A DNA stretch of 64,000 nt from Enterobacter hormaechei subsp. xiangfangensis (GCF_001729785.1 NZ_CP017183.1:806001-870000); one strand, 5' to 3'. Positions 15,881 through 26,341 are shown, numbered from the stretch's first letter. The notes: generated by a model from the sequence alone, not told the origin. Program-made: numbers and translations.

Positions 15881-16771
15881 TCATAGCTCAGCGCAACGCA
15901 TTTGAGAATGCTGGATTTTTGGCACGGCCATAAGCGCCCAGTCAGCTATGGCCGTTTTCAGCAATTCATCCAGACTCAGATCCTGCCATTCCTGCGTTAC
16001 ATTCTGGTTGAGAAATCGCAGCGCGTCGATCAAAACCGGGCGCGGATCGCCGTCAGGCAGCGCCGGGGCATGATTCTGTTTCGACAGCTTATTTCCCTGT
16101 TCATTGACCGCCAGCGGCAGATGGATGTAATCCGGCACCGTCCAGCCAAACTGCTGGTAAAGCGATATTTGCCGCACGGTAGGCTCAACCAGATCCGCCC
16201 CGCGCACGATTTCCGTAACGCCCTGGAAATGGTCATCGACAACCACCGCCAGGTTATAGGCAAACAAACCATCACGACGGTGAATAATAAAATCTTCACG
16301 CGCCAGGCGTTCATCCGCCTGAATGGTTCCTGAGAGAACGTCGGTAAACTGCGTCACCGGAGAACGCTGTATCAGCCGTACGGCAGCATTCTCAGGACCG
16401 TTGTGCCGCGTACGACAGTGGCCGTCGTAAACGCCACCCACGCTTTGAATTCGCGCCCGCGTGCAGGTGCAGTTATAGGAAAGGCCCTGTTCAGCAAGCC
16501 ACGCCAGACGTTCACGGTAGGCATCATGGCGTTGAGACTGCCAGAGTACGTCGCCGTCCCAGTGAAGACCGTAATGTTCCAGCTGACGCAGAATAGTTTC
16601 TGCTGCACCGGGAACTTCACGCGGAGGATCGATATCTTCAATGCGGACCAGCCATTGACCCTGACGGGCGCGAGCCTGTAGGTAGCTGCCAAGCGCGGCA
16701 ATTAATGAGCCGAAGTGTAATTCACCGGAGGGAGATGGCGCAAAGCGCCCGATATAGTGAGATTCAGACAT
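15881..16771 (-). CDS. gluQ: Glutamyl-Q tRNA(Asp) synthetase
   Basis: It attaches glutamate to the queuosine base of tRNA(Asp); it resembles glutamyl-tRNA synthetase without the anticodon-binding part. The protein is 296 residues. The class I motifs are [12 protein letters not shown] near the N-terminus and KLSKQNHA, and cysteines of the zinc site appear in CTCTRAR and DGHCRTR. It follows dksA with a GC-rich hairpin between them and begins with a weak ribosome site. In Shigella the gene depends on transcription reading through a terminator after dksA, and the layout here is the same. Confidence 0.95.
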   Translation of the reverse strand: MSESHYIGRFAPSPSGELHFGSLIAALGSYLQARARQGQWLVRIEDIDPPREVPGAAETILRQLEHYGLHWDGDVLWQSQRHDAYRERLAWLAEQGLSYNCTCTRARIQSVGGVYDGHCRTRHNGPENAAVRLIQRSPVTQFTDVLSGTIQADERLAREDFIIHRRDGLFAYNLAVVVDDHFQGVTEIVRGADLVEPTVRQISLYQQFGWTVPDYIHLPLAVNEQGNKLSKQNHAPALPDGDPRPVLIDALRFLNQNVTQEWQDLSLDELLKTAIADWALMAVPKIQHSQMRCAEL

Positions 16772-16783
16772 ATCTACGGTAAC

Positions 16784-16806
16784 AAGGCGGGAGAGACTCC
16801 CGCCTT
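16784..16806 (-). terminator. Leaky terminator between dksA and gluQ
   Basis: A 10-bp stem (AAGGCGGGAG 16784-16793 with CTCCCGCCTT 16797-16806) has a 3-nt loop and is followed by a short T-containing stretch (GTTACC). It matches the position of the dksA-gluQ attenuating terminator described in Shigella flexneri. Confidence 0.7.
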
Positions 16807-16830
16807 AGCAGAGTAGTGAGAGGGCAGGCG

Positions 16831-17286
16831 TTAGCCAGCCATCTGTTTTTCGCGGATTTCTGCCAGCGTTTTACAGTCGATGCACAGATCGGCTGTTGGA
16901 CGCGCTTCCAGGCGACGAATACCGATTTCAACACCGCAGGATTCGCAGTAGCCAAAATCTTCGTCCTCGACCTTCTTCAGCGTTTTTTCGATCTTTTTGA
17001 TCAGTTTGCGCTCGCGGTCACGGTTACGCAGTTCGAGGCTGAACTCTTCTTCCTGAGCGGCACGGTCGACCGGGTCCGGGAAGTTAGCAGCTTCGTCCTG
17101 CATATGTGTAACGGTGCGATCGACTTCATCCCTGAGTTGATTACGCCATGCTTCAAGAATACGCTTGAAGTGCGACAGCTGGGCTTCGTTCATATACTCT
17201 TCGCCCGGCTTCTCTTGATACGGCTCCACCCCAGCGATGGCGAGAATACTCAGGGACGATGTTTTACGGTTTTGCCCTTCTTGCAT
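16831..17286 (-). CDS. dksA: RNA polymerase-binding transcription factor DksA
   Basis: It binds the RNA polymerase secondary channel and works with ppGpp to reset transcription on starvation. The protein is 151 residues, almost identical to E. coli. The coiled coil tip carries the acidic pair in PDPVDRAA, and a four-cysteine zinc finger is seen in CESCG and CIDC near the C-terminus. I start at MQEGQNRK because AAGGAGA sits directly before it; six extra codons upstream lack support. It heads the dksA-gluQ-pcnB-folK series. Confidence 0.98.
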   Translation of the reverse strand: MQEGQNRKTSSLSILAIAGVEPYQEKPGEEYMNEAQLSHFKRILEAWRNQLRDEVDRTVTHMQDEAANFPDPVDRAAQEEEFSLELRNRDRERKLIKKIEKTLKKVEDEDFGYCESCGVEIGIRRLEARPTADLCIDCKTLAEIREKQMAG

Positions 17287-17345
17287 GTTGCTTCTCCTTA
17301 ACACGCACTATCGATCCCCGTGTTGGGGGAAAAATCAGGTCGCTA

Positions 17346-17374
17346 TAAATAGCAGATGCTTTTCCGTATGGCAA
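17346..17374 (-). promoter_or_regulatory. Candidate dksA promoter
   Basis: Reading leftward there is a -35 TTGCCA (17369-17374), a 17-nt spacer and a -10 TATTTA (17346-17351), giving a leader of about 50 nt before dksA. A second -35-like TTGTCA lies further upstream with poor spacing. Confidence 0.45.
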
Positions 17375-17462
17375 TTATCTAAACGTAACACTTGACAACC
17401 CTGTGAGGAAAAGCGTATTTGCGCACGCGGCCAGAACACTTATTAGTCAATCGTCTAATCCC

Positions 17463-18167
17463 TTATAAGACAATGGGAAGAGAGGATCTCAGAGTCATAT
17501 TATCGGCAGAAAGTTCCGCTTTATAAGCGAAAATCTCTACCCCCTGCTTTTGTGCCTCATTCAACAATTGCGCGTATTTAGGATCAATATGACGGGCCGG
17601 GGAAAACCGTTCAATGGCTGAATGCAGAACCGCAAACAGCAACACGGCGCGCTTGCCCGCCGCCGCTACACTCATTAGCTCTCGCAGATGCTTCTGGCCA
17701 CGTAGCGTTACCGCATCCGGAAAGAAGCCGTTTTCCTGTTCCGCTAACGTCACTGATTTCACTTCAATATAGCACTCAGGGCGGTCTTCCGCCTGTAACA
17801 TAAAATCAATTCTGCTGCCTTCATCGCCATATTTCACTTCGCTTTTTTGCGTGCCGTAACCTATCAGTTCAGGAAGCATTCCATTTGTCAGAGCTTCCTT
17901 AACCAGCTGATTTGCGCGCAGGGTATTAACGCAAATAAATGCCCCGCTTTGCGTCTCGGTCATTTCCCAGGTATGGGGATATTTGCGTTTAGTATTTTCT
18001 GATGTGGAATACCAGACCGTGTCACCCGGCGTGGCGCAACCGGTCATGGCGCCGGTGTTAGGGCAGTGCAGCGTGAGCGTTTCGCCCACAGGGGTGATCA
18101 CATCAGCGAGAAAGCGTTTGTAACGCTGGATCAGCGTGGCGGGCTGGAGTGCAGGACTAAACTTCAT
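17463..18167 (-). CDS. sfsA: Sugar fermentation stimulation protein SfsA
   Basis: The protein is 234 residues, the E. coli length. The family has a restriction-endonuclease-like core: a conserved acidic and lysine set is visible in RIDFML and YIEVKSV. E. coli SfsA was named because its overexpression restores maltose use in cAMP-related mutants, and it binds DNA without clear sequence preference; the molecular role remains open. The ribosome site is AAGGA 6 nt ahead. Its start lies inside the end of thpR (11-nt overlap). Confidence 0.95.
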   Translation of the reverse strand: MKFSPALQPATLIQRYKRFLADVITPVGETLTLHCPNTGAMTGCATPGDTVWYSTSENTKRKYPHTWEMTETQSGAFICVNTLRANQLVKEALTNGMLPELIGYGTQKSEVKYGDEGSRIDFMLQAEDRPECYIEVKSVTLAEQENGFFPDAVTLRGQKHLRELMSVAAAGKRAVLLFAVLHSAIERFSPARHIDPKYAQLLNEAQKQGVEIFAYKAELSADNMTLRSSLPIVL

Positions 18168-18711
18168 CAGGATTCCTTAACGTGTCGCCCAGCGTCCAGC
18201 GCTGGAGCGGAGTATAGCGGGTGCGTCCTTGTACAAAGGCAGATTCGTACAGCGCAAATTCATTCACCTGAAAGGACCAGTGAAAGCCCGGTGGCGGGAT
18301 GGCAACGGCCTGACCCGCATCGCGCAGCAGGGTAATGTGGGGATGAAACGGCTGCGGGCTCTGATAACAGCCGCTGCGCGCGGCCTGCGCCCGCAGCATG
18401 TTGGCGAGCTGTAGCAGTCCGCGAGGGGGCTGCCGCGTCCCCAGCCAGACCACCCGAGAGCGCAGCCATTGCCCGGCATCGTCAAGATGCAGCGTAAACC
18501 CCGGCTGCGAAATGCGTCCGCCCATTGCGCTTAACGCGCGCTGCTTTTCAGCGCTTACTTCACCAAGAAAGGCTAACGTCAGGTGCATATTGGCGGCGAC
18601 GACGGGGCGGCCCGCTTCCGCGGGGAAGTGGCTGGCGCGCCAGCGAACAATCTGCCGTTGAAGCGTGGTGGGTAATTCAATGGCGAAGAATAGCCGTTTA
18701 GACTCAGACAT
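18157..18711 (-). CDS. thpR: RNA 2',3'-cyclic phosphodiesterase (2H family)
   Basis: It opens 2',3'-cyclic phosphates on RNA or nucleotides and was first described as a 2'-5' RNA ligase. The protein is 184 residues with the two catalytic motifs of the 2H family: His43-x-Thr45 (HLTLAF) and His125-x-Thr127 (HITLLR). I start at MSESKRLFF, the position of the E. coli start; the open frame continues far upstream but only as an antisense shadow of hrpB. Its tail is about eight residues longer than E. coli's and overlaps sfsA by 11 nt. Confidence 0.93.
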   Translation of the reverse strand: MSESKRLFFAIELPTTLQRQIVRWRASHFPAEAGRPVVAANMHLTLAFLGEVSAEKQRALSAMGGRISQPGFTLHLDDAGQWLRSRVVWLGTRQPPRGLLQLANMLRAQAARSGCYQSPQPFHPHITLLRDAGQAVAIPPPGFHWSFQVNEFALYESAFVQGRTRYTPLQRWTLGDTLRNPDEV

Positions 18712-18784
18712 GCGCAAGACTCGGTAATGATATGCGCCGATGCTACAATGTACGCCGATTAATGTTAACCCTCTGGAGCCGTAA

Positions 18785-21214
18785 GTGTCCTCTTTGCCCG
18801 TCGCCGTCGTCCTTCCTGAGCTACTCGCAGCCTTAGAACATGCGCCACAGGTTTTGCTCAGCGCGCCCACCGGAGCGGGTAAATCCACCTGGCTGCCCCT
18901 GCAAATTCTGCGCGATGGGAACATCAGCGGGAAAATTATCCTGCTGGAGCCGCGCAGGCTGGCGGCGCGCAATGTGGCGCAGCGCCTGGCGGAACTGCTG
19001 AATGAAAAACCGGGTGAGACGGTAGGGTACCGGATGCGCGCCGAAACCTGCGTTGGACCATCCACGCGGCTGGAAGTGGTCACCGAAGGTATTCTTACCC
19101 GTATGTTGCAAAACGATCCGGAGCTGACCGGCGTCGGGCTGGTGATCCTTGATGAATTTCACGAGCGCAGCCTCCAGGCCGATCTGGCCCTTGCGCTGCT
19201 GCTCGACGTTCAGCAGGGGCTGCGCGACGACCTTCGGCTGCTGATTATGTCGGCGACGCTGGATAACGAGCGGCTCCGGCAGACGCTCCCTGACGCGCCG
19301 ATGATCTCCTCTGAAGGGCGTGCGTTCCCGGTCGAGCGCCGCTATCAGCCGCTGCCTGCCCATCAGCGTTTTGACGAAGCGGTTGCCATCGCCACCGCCG
19401 AATTGCTCCGCCAGGAGCCCGGCTCGCTGCTGCTGTTTTTACCCGGCGTAGGCGAAATCCAGCGCGTACAGGAGCAGCTGGCATCCCGGGTGAACAGTGA
19501 CGTTATGCTGTGCCCGCTCTACGGCGCGCTGCCGTTGGCTGACCAGCGCAAGGCGATCCTTCCCGCACCGGCGGGGCAGCGCAAAGTGGTGCTGGCAACG
19601 AATATCGCGGAAACCAGTTTGACCATCGAAGGCATTCGCCTGGTGGTGGACAGTACGCTGGAGAGGGTGGCCAGTTTTGATCCGCGTACCGGGCTGACCA
19701 GGCTGCTGACGCAGCGCATCAGCCAGGCCTCAATGGTGCAGCGCGCAGGGCGAGCAGGGCGTCTTGAGCCGGGTATTTGCCTGCATTTAACCAGCGCCGA
19801 GCAGGCGGAGCGTGCGGCATTCCAGAGCACGCCTGAGATTTTACAAAGCGATCTCTCCGGACTGGTGATGGATCTGATGCAGTGGGGTTGCCCGGACCCT
19901 GACCAGCTCACCTGGCTTAATCCTCCGCCTGTCGTCAACCTTTCCGCCGCGCGCAGTCTGCTGACCCAGCTTGGCGCGCTGGAAGGCGAGCGACTGACGG
20001 CGCGCGGCCAGAAAATGGCGGCGCTGGGCAACGATCCACGTCTGGCGGCAATGCTGGTAGCAGCACAGGGCGACGATGAAATTGCCACGGCGGCAAAACT
20101 GGCGGCTATTCTTGAGGAGCCGCCGCGCGGTGGCGGCAGCGATCTGGGACAGGCCTTTTCACGCCATCAGGGAAACTGGCAAGAGCGGGCGCAGCAGCTG
20201 TGTAAACGCCTGAATTGCCGGGGCGGTTCGCCTGACAGCGATAAAGTTATCCCTCTGCTGGCCCAGGCCTTCCCGGACAGAATCGCGCGCCGTCGCGGGC
20301 TGGATGGTCGCTATCAGCTGGCAAATGGGATGGGCGCGATGCTGGACAGCGATGACGCCCAGACGCGTCATGAATGGCTGATCGCGCCGCTCTTACTCCA
20401 GGGCAGCCACTCCCCGGACGCGCGTATTTTACAGGCGGTTGCCGTGGATATTGACCTCCTGACGCGTGCCTGCCCGCAGCTGCTTCAGCAATCTGACATC
20501 GTGGAATGGGATGATACCCAGGGCACGCTGAAGGCGTTCCGTCGTAGCCAGATTGGCAAACTGACGCTCGGGACGAAACCGCTGGCGAAGCCGTCGGAGG
20601 AAGAGTTACACCAGGCGATGCTGAATGGCATTCGGGAAAAAGGGCTGAGCGTACTGAACTGGACGCCGGAGGCTGAACAATATCGTATACGTCTGCACTG
20701 CGCCGCGAAGTGGCTGCCGGAACAGGGGTGGCCAGCGGTGGATGATGAGACGCTGCTCGCGACGCTTGAACAGTGGCTGTTGCCGCAGATGAGCGGCGTA
20801 CACTCGCTGCGCGCCCTGAAGGCGCTTGATGTTAAGGCTGCGTTACAGAATTTACTGGACTGGTCGTTACGTCAACGTCTGGATAGTGAACTGCCTGGGC
20901 ATTACACTGTGCCAACCGGGAGCCGGATTGCCATTCGTTATCATGAGGATAATCCGCCGGCGCTGGCGGTTCGGATGCAGGAGATGTTTGGTGAGGCCAC
21001 CACGCCGTCCATTGCTGAAGGCCGTGTGCCGTTAGTGCTTGAGCTGCTTTCGCCTGCGCATCGTCCCTTGCAGATCACCCGCGACTTGGGGGCGTTTTGG
21101 GCGGGGAGCTATCGTGAAGTGCAGAAAGAGATGAAAGGGCGATATCCCAAACACGTCTGGCCGGACGATCCGGCGAATACCGCGCCGACACGGCGCACGA
21201 AAAAATATTCGTAA
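18785..21214 (+). CDS. hrpB: ATP-dependent helicase HrpB
   Basis: This is a DEAH/RHA-family RNA helicase-like ATPase of 809 residues. Walker A (APTGAGKST, residues 27-35), the DEFH box, the SAT motif and motif VI (QRAGRAGR) are all visible, followed by the HrpB-specific C-terminal domain. Its biological role is not well defined in E. coli. The start is GTG (18785-18787) with TGGAG ahead of it. It is divergent from thpR across a 73-nt gap that contains a TACAAT -10-like hexamer at 18744-18749 without a good -35. Confidence 0.95.
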   Translation: MSSLPVAVVLPELLAALEHAPQVLLSAPTGAGKSTWLPLQILRDGNISGKIILLEPRRLAARNVAQRLAELLNEKPGETVGYRMRAETCVGPSTRLEVVTEGILTRMLQNDPELTGVGLVILDEFHERSLQADLALALLLDVQQGLRDDLRLLIMSATLDNERLRQTLPDAPMISSEGRAFPVERRYQPLPAHQRFDEAVAIATAELLRQEPGSLLLFLPGVGEIQRVQEQLASRVNSDVMLCPLYGALPLADQRKAILPAPAGQRKVVLATNIAETSLTIEGIRLVVDSTLERVASFDPRTGLTRLLTQRISQASMVQRAGRAGRLEPGICLHLTSAEQAERAAFQSTPEILQSDLSGLVMDLMQWGCPDPDQLTWLNPPPVVNLSAARSLLTQLGALEGERLTARGQKMAALGNDPRLAAMLVAAQGDDEIATAAKLAAILEEPPRGGGSDLGQAFSRHQGNWQERAQQLCKRLNCRGGSPDSDKVIPLLAQAFPDRIARRRGLDGRYQLANGMGAMLDSDDAQTRHEWLIAPLLLQGSHSPDARILQAVAVDIDLLTRACPQLLQQSDIVEWDDTQGTLKAFRRSQIGKLTLGTKPLAKPSEEELHQAMLNGIREKGLSVLNWTPEAEQYRIRLHCAAKWLPEQGWPAVDDETLLATLEQWLLPQMSGVHSLRALKALDVKAALQNLLDWSLRQRLDSELPGHYTVPTGSRIAIRYHEDNPPALAVRMQEMFGEATTPSIAEGRVPLVLELLSPAHRPLQITRDLGAFWAGSYREVQKEMKGRYPKHVWPDDPANTAPTRRTKKYS

Positions 21215-21224
21215 TGGGGAAAGT

Positions 21225-21274
21225 GCGGGCTGATGCCCTCACCCCGGCCCTCTCCCACAGGGAGAGGGAGAAAC
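21225..21274 (+). repeat. Interspersed hairpin repeat, copy 2
   Basis: This copy has the same orientation as copy 1 and differs from it by only a few bases. It sits 10 nt after the hrpB stop, upstream of mrcB. The hairpin core is CCCTCTCCC, ACA, GGGAGAGGG. It may protect the hrpB mRNA 3' end or reduce read-through. Confidence 0.8.
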
Positions 21275-21358
21275 AAACTTTGAGAGATTTCTTCTTTCAC
21301 TGACCTGTGCAAGATAAGAAAATCTGGCCTTTGCGCCTGAATGTTGCGGAGAAAAAGC

Positions 21359-23884
21359 ATGGCGGGGAATGACCGCGAGCCAATAGGACGTAAGGGAAAG
21401 CCGACGCGTCCGGCGAAAGAAAAGGTAAGCCGTCGTCGCCTCAGAGATGAGGAGTATGACGATGACTATGAAGACGATTATGAGGATGAAGAACCGATGC
21501 CGCGTAAAGGGAAAGGCAAAGGGCGTAAGCCTCGTGGTAAGCGCGGCTGGTTCTGGCTGCTGCTGAAGCTGTTCATTGTTTTTGTTGTCCTGATCGCGAT
21601 TTACGGCGTTTATCTGGATCAGAAGATCCGCAGCCGTATTGACGGGAAAGTCTGGCAATTGCCTGCGGCAGTGTACGGCCGCATGGTGAACCTTGAGCCG
21701 GACATGTCCATCAGCAAGAACGAGATGGTGAAGCTGCTGCAAGCCACGCAGTATCGTCAGGTCACGAAAATGACCCGTCCAGGCGAATTTACCGTCCAGG
21801 CGAAAAGTATTGAGATGATCCGCCGTCCGTTCGACTTCCCGGACAGTAAAGAAGGGCAGGTTCGCGCGCGTCTGACCTTTGACGGCGATCGTCTTGAAAC
21901 CATTGAGAACATGGATAACGATCGCCAGTTCGGTTTCTTCCGTCTCGATCCGCGTCTCATCACCATGCTGTCGTCCGCAAACGGCGAACAGCGGCTGTTC
22001 GTGGCGCGTAACGGCTTCCCGGATTTGCTGGTGGATACCCTGCTGGCAACCGAAGATCGCCACTTCTACGAGCACGACGGTATTAGCCTTTACTCCATTG
22101 GTCGTGCGGTACTGGCGAACCTGACCGCCGGGCGTACGGTGCAGGGGGCGAGTACCCTGACCCAGCAGCTGGTGAAAAACCTGTTCCTCTCCAGCGAGCG
22201 CTCTTACTGGCGTAAAGCCAACGAAGCGTACATGGCCGTGCTGATGGATGCCCGCTACAGCAAGGATCGTATTCTTGAGCTGTACATGAACGAGGTGTAC
22301 CTCGGTCAGAGCGGCGATAACGAGATCCGCGGCTTCCCGCTGGCGAGCCTGTACTACTTTGGCCGTCCGGTAGAAGAGCTGAGCCTTGACCAGCAGGCGC
22401 TGCTGGTGGGCATGGTGAAAGGCGCGTCGATCTACAACCCGTGGCGTAACCCGAAACTGGCGCTGGAGCGTCGTAACCTGGTGCTGCGTCTGCTGCAACA
22501 ACAGCAGGTGATTGACCAGGAGCTGTACGACATGCTGAGCGCACGTCCGCTGGGCGTTCAGCCGCGCGGTGGGGTGATCTCTCCGCAGCCTGCCTTTATG
22601 CAGATGGTGCGTCAGGAGTTGCAGTCGAAGCTCGGAGATAAAGTGAAAGATCTCTCAGGCGTGAAGATCTTTACCACCTTTGATTCCGTGGCGCAGGATG
22701 CGGCAGAAAAAGCGGCGGTAGAAGGTATTCCGGCGCTGAAAAAGCAGCGTAAGCTGAGCGATCTGGAAACCGCGATGGTAGTGGTTGACCGTAACACCGG
22801 CGAAGTTCGTGCCATGGTGGGCGGTGCTGAGCCGCAGTATGCGGGCTATAACCGCGCAATGCAGGCGCGTCGTTCGATTGGTTCTCTGGCAAAACCGGCA
22901 ACCTACCTGACCGCGCTGAGCCAGCCGAACCTCTATCGACTGAACACCTGGATTGCCGATGCGCCAATCTCCCTGCGCCAGCCTAACGGCCAGGTATGGT
23001 CACCGCAGAACGATGACAGACAGTTCAGCGGTCAGGTGATGCTGGTGGATGCGTTAACCCGCTCGATGAACGTGCCAACGGTTAACCTCGGGATGGCGCT
23101 GGGCCTGCCAGCCATCACCGACACCTGGCAGAAGCTGGGCGTACCGAAAGATCAGCTGCACCCTGTGCCAGCGATGATCCTGGGGGCGCTTAACCTGACG
23201 CCAATCGAAGTGGCGCAGGCGTTCCAGACCATCGCCAGCGGCGGTAACCGAGCGCCGCTCTCCGCTCTGCGTTCGGTGATTGCCGAAGATGGCTCCGTGC
23301 TGTATCAGAGCTTCCCGCAGGCGGAGCGCGCTGTTCCGGCGCAGGCGGCCTATATGACGCTGTGGACCATGCAGCAGGTGGTTCAGCGCGGTACCGGTCG
23401 TCAGCTGGGGGCGAAGTATCCTGGTCTGCATCTGGCGGGTAAAACCGGGACCACCAACAACAATGTCGATACCTGGTTCGCCGGTATTGATGGTCGTGAA
23501 GTGGTCATCACCTGGGTGGGGCGCGATAACAACCAGCCGACCAAACTGTATGGCGCGAGCGGTGCTATGTCGATTTACCAGCGCTACCTCGCGAATCAGT
23601 CTCCGGTGCCGCTGAACCTCGTTGCTCCGGAAGATATCGTCGATATGGGCGTGGACAGCTCGGGTAACTTCATTTGCGGCGGTGGCGTGCGTACGCTGCC
23701 GGTCTGGACGACCAACCCGGATGCGCTGTGCCAGCAAAGCCAGCCAGAAGAACCGACAGGTAACCCGTTCGATCAGTCTTCTCAACCTCAGCAGCCGCAG
23801 CAGCAACAGCCGCAGCAGCAGGAAGAGAAGAAAGACAGCGACGGCGTCGCCGGCTGGATCAAGGATATGTTCGGCGGGAACTAA
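21359..23884 (+). CDS. mrcB: Penicillin-binding protein 1b, bifunctional
   Basis: This inner membrane enzyme polymerises and cross-links peptidoglycan. The protein is 841 residues. A basic and very acidic cytoplasmic tail (acidic run at 31-45) leads to a membrane anchor at about 63-86 and a UB2H domain. The glycosyltransferase has catalytic Glu232 in TEDRHF, and the transpeptidase has Ser509 in SIGSLAK, SMN and KTGTT. The tail is Q-rich. I start at MAGNDRE (GGAG ahead), not the ATG 18 nt earlier. Met47 could give the shorter isoform known in E. coli. Confidence 0.97.
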   Translation: MAGNDREPIGRKGKPTRPAKEKVSRRRLRDEEYDDDYEDDYEDEEPMPRKGKGKGRKPRGKRGWFWLLLKLFIVFVVLIAIYGVYLDQKIRSRIDGKVWQLPAAVYGRMVNLEPDMSISKNEMVKLLQATQYRQVTKMTRPGEFTVQAKSIEMIRRPFDFPDSKEGQVRARLTFDGDRLETIENMDNDRQFGFFRLDPRLITMLSSANGEQRLFVARNGFPDLLVDTLLATEDRHFYEHDGISLYSIGRAVLANLTAGRTVQGASTLTQQLVKNLFLSSERSYWRKANEAYMAVLMDARYSKDRILELYMNEVYLGQSGDNEIRGFPLASLYYFGRPVEELSLDQQALLVGMVKGASIYNPWRNPKLALERRNLVLRLLQQQQVIDQELYDMLSARPLGVQPRGGVISPQPAFMQMVRQELQSKLGDKVKDLSGVKIFTTFDSVAQDAAEKAAVEGIPALKKQRKLSDLETAMVVVDRNTGEVRAMVGGAEPQYAGYNRAMQARRSIGSLAKPATYLTALSQPNLYRLNTWIADAPISLRQPNGQVWSPQNDDRQFSGQVMLVDALTRSMNVPTVNLGMALGLPAITDTWQKLGVPKDQLHPVPAMILGALNLTPIEVAQAFQTIASGGNRAPLSALRSVIAEDGSVLYQSFPQAERAVPAQAAYMTLWTMQQVVQRGTGRQLGAKYPGLHLAGKTGTTNNNVDTWFAGIDGREVVITWVGRDNNQPTKLYGASGAMSIYQRYLANQSPVPLNLVAPEDIVDMGVDSSGNFICGGGVRTLPVWTTNPDALCQQSQPEEPTGNPFDQSSQPQQPQQQQPQQQEEKKDSDGVAGWIKDMFGGN

Positions 23885-23892
23885 CCCTACTG

Positions 23893-23923
23893 ATACCCCC
23901 TTCTCAGGAAGGGGGTATTTTTT
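23893..23923 (+). terminator. Rho-independent terminator after mrcB
   Basis: The stem ATACCCCCTT with AAGGGGGTAT is followed by a run of T, 9 nt after the mrcB stop. It separates mrcB from the fhu operon. Confidence 0.88.
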
Positions 23924-24028
23924 CACCTCAGTAACTCATTTCCTTAACCCTGTTTACAATCCTTATTAACGACCCATTTTCCGTTGATTATTTCTTAAAC
24001 CCTCAATTCTTGTAGGGCCGCATATCGC

Positions 24029-24058
24029 TTGCTATGCCGTCAGCGTTTCGCATATTAT
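24029..24058 (+). promoter_or_regulatory. Candidate fhuA promoter
   Basis: A -35 TTGCTA (24029-24034), 18-nt spacer and -10 TATTAT (24053-24058) would start transcription near 24065, about 57 nt before fhuA. Confidence 0.5.
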
Positions 24059-24066
24059 TCTGCGGT

Positions 24067-24100
24067 CATAATAATAATTCTCGTTTACGTTATCATTCAC
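24067..24100 (+). promoter_or_regulatory. Likely Fur-binding region of fhuA
   Basis: The segment 24067-24085 matches the 19-bp Fur consensus at about 12 positions (ATAATAATAAT core), and a second half-site (AATGATAA on the minus strand) overlaps 24090-24098. It lies at and just after the predicted transcription start, where Fur-iron would block initiation. E. coli fhuA is Fur-repressed; the site here is inferred by eye. Confidence 0.55.
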
Positions 24101-24121
24101 CTTTTCCATCAGAGATCCATC

Positions 24122-26332
24122 ATGGCGCTTTCCAATACTGCTCAGCCAATTAACACGTCGCTGCGTAAAATCGCAGCCGTCGTAGCCACAGCGGTTGCCG
24201 GCATGTCTGCTTACGCACAGGCCGCTGAAACCCCCAAGAAAGAAGAAACCATCACCGTGACTGCCGCACCGGCTGCACAGGAAAGTGCCTGGGGTCCTGC
24301 ACCGACGATTGCAGCAAAGCGCACTGCAACGGCGACGAAAACCGATACACCGATCGAGAAAACCCCGCAGTCTATTTCCGTGGTTACACGTGAAGAGATG
24401 GACATGAAACAGCCGGGAACGGTTAAACAGGCGCTGGCCTATACCCCAAGCGTTTTCGCAACGCGCGGCGCATCAACAACTTACGATGTGGTTTCGATTC
24501 GTGGTTTCACGACCTCCAGCACCGTGAATACCAACCAGTATCTGGATGGTATGAAGTTGCAGGGAGACAACTACTCTGAAGCGTCCATGGACCCGTACTT
24601 CCTTGAGCGCGTAGAGCTGCTGCGTGGCCCGACGTCTGTACTGTATGGCAAAAGCCATCCTGGCGGCGTAGTGAGTATGGTCAGCAAGCGTCCAACTACG
24701 GAACCGTTGAAAGAAATTCAGTTCAAAATGGGGACGGATAACCTCTGGCAGACCGGGTTTGATTTCAGCGACGCGATTGACGATGACGGCGTGTGGTCCT
24801 ACCGTCTGACCGGTCTGGGGCGCAGTGAAAATGCGCAGCAGGAAATGGTGAAGTCTACTCGTTACGCGATTGCGCCGTCTTTCAGCTGGCGTCCTGATGA
24901 TAAAACCGATTTCACTTTCCTGAGCAACTTCCAGAGCGATCCGGATGCGGGTTACTACGGCTGGCTGCCGCGTGAAGGTACCGTTGTGCCTTACTATGAT
25001 GCTAACGGAAAAGCGCACAAACTGCCGACCGACTTCAACGAAGGCGATGAAGACAATAAGATCTCCCGTCGTCAGAAAATGGTGGGTTACAGCTTCGCGC
25101 ATGAATTCAACGACACCTTCACCGTGCGTCAGAACCTGCGTTATACCAAAATCAACACGCTTTACCGTTCAGTTTACGGTAACGGCTATATCGCCCCGGC
25201 CCAGATCAGCCGCGCGTACGTGCGCTCAGATGAAGACCTCAACTCGTTCACGGTTGATACACAGCTCCAGTCGAAATTCGCGACCGGCGCCGTTGACCAT
25301 ACCCTGCTGACGGGTGTGGATTACCTTCGTATGCGCAATGACATTGATGCTGACTACGGTACCGCCGATCCGATCAGCATGAACAATCCGCAGCACGGCA
25401 ATGCGAACGTTAATGTGAACTTCCCGTATGCCATGCTCAATCGCCAGGAGCAGACCGGGCTCTATGCGCAGGATCAGGCGGAATGGGATAAGTGGGTACT
25501 CACCCTGGGTGGCCGCTATGACTTTGCGAAAACGTCTGCCTTTAACCGTAATAACGGAACCACCGCGGAAATTAACGATCAGGCATTTACCTGGCGCGGG
25601 GGGATTAACTACCTGTTCGACAACGGGATTACACCATACTTCAGCTACAGTGAATCTTTCGAACCGCTCTCTGGCACTACTCAGGGTGGTAAACCGTTCG
25701 ATCCGGCACGCGGCAAGCAATATGAAGCGGGCGTGAAGTATGTTCCAAAAGATCTGCCTGTTGTGGTGACGGCAGCGGTATACCAGCTGACCAAGAACAA
25801 TAACCTGACCGCCGATCCGGCGAACCCGACCAGCGGCTTTAGCGTGCAGGGCGGTGAAATTCGCTCCCGTGGCTTTGAGCTGGAAGCGAAAGCGGCGGTG
25901 TCGGCTAACGTGAACGTGACGGCGGCCTACAGCTACACCGATGCGGAATACACCCACGATACCTGGTATGAAGGTCGTCGTCCGGCAGAAGTACCGCGCA
26001 ACATGGCATCCCTCTGGGCGGATTACACCTTCCACGAGACGGCGCTGAGTGGCCTGACCGTCGGTGCAGGCGCGCGTTACATCGGTAACACGGTGACGTA
26101 CTACTCCTCAGCGTCGCCTAAAGCCTATGAGTCCTTTAACGTCGCGGGTTATGCCCTGGCGGATGCGACCGTGAAATACGATCTGGCGCGCTTCGGTCTG
26201 CCGGGCTCTTCCGTCGGCGTCAACGTGAACAACATCTTTGACCGTGAATACGTCTCCAGCTGCTACAGCGAGTATGCATGCTACTGGGGAGCAGGACGCC
26301 AGGTTGTTGCCACGGCGACCTTCCGCTTCTAA
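24122..26332 (+). CDS. fhuA: Ferrichrome outer membrane transporter FhuA
   Basis: This TonB-dependent receptor for ferric hydroxamates is 736 residues, with a signal peptide ending YAQA (residue 34). The TonB box EETITVTAAP follows, then the plug domain (about 60-195) and a 22-strand barrel ending ATATFRF. It is shorter than E. coli FhuA mainly because surface loop 4 lacks the cysteine-bracketed segment; the C-terminal cysteine pair in SCYSEYAC is kept. I start at MALSNTAQ because the frame upstream contains the promoter and Fur site. E. coli FhuA is also the receptor for phages T1, T5 and phi80. Confidence 0.96.
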   Translation: MALSNTAQPINTSLRKIAAVVATAVAGMSAYAQAAETPKKEETITVTAAPAAQESAWGPAPTIAAKRTATATKTDTPIEKTPQSISVVTREEMDMKQPGTVKQALAYTPSVFATRGASTTYDVVSIRGFTTSSTVNTNQYLDGMKLQGDNYSEASMDPYFLERVELLRGPTSVLYGKSHPGGVVSMVSKRPTTEPLKEIQFKMGTDNLWQTGFDFSDAIDDDGVWSYRLTGLGRSENAQQEMVKSTRYAIAPSFSWRPDDKTDFTFLSNFQSDPDAGYYGWLPREGTVVPYYDANGKAHKLPTDFNEGDEDNKISRRQKMVGYSFAHEFNDTFTVRQNLRYTKINTLYRSVYGNGYIAPAQISRAYVRSDEDLNSFTVDTQLQSKFATGAVDHTLLTGVDYLRMRNDIDADYGTADPISMNNPQHGNANVNVNFPYAMLNRQEQTGLYAQDQAEWDKWVLTLGGRYDFAKTSAFNRNNGTTAEINDQAFTWRGGINYLFDNGITPYFSYSESFEPLSGTTQGGKPFDPARGKQYEAGVKYVPKDLPVVVTAAVYQLTKNNNLTADPANPTSGFSVQGGEIRSRGFELEAKAAVSANVNVTAAYSYTDAEYTHDTWYEGRRPAEVPRNMASLWADYTFHETALSGLTVGAGARYIGNTVTYYSSASPKAYESFNVAGYALADATVKYDLARFGLPGSSVGVNVNNIFDREYVSSCYSEYACYWGAGRQVVATATFRF

Positions 26333-26341
26333 CCTCTTTAT

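Noticed and set aside
18712..19083. Upstream extension of thpR by 124 codons
   Set aside because: It runs antisense through the start of hrpB, and the 2H phosphodiesterase fold begins at MSESKRLFF.
21239..22501. Long minus-strand open frame (420 codons) over mrcB
   Set aside because: It is an antisense shadow of the mrcB coding sequence: no ribosome site, no recognisable domain, and composition dictated by the opposite strand.
23760..23830. Glutamine-rich repeat tail of PBP1b as a sign of unusual origin
   Set aside because: E. coli PBP1b has a similar Q-rich C-terminal tail, so this is normal variation.
24029..24121. N-terminal extension of fhuA by 31 codons
   Set aside because: The stretch contains the predicted promoter and Fur site, and E. 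coli FhuA starts at the equivalent of 24122.
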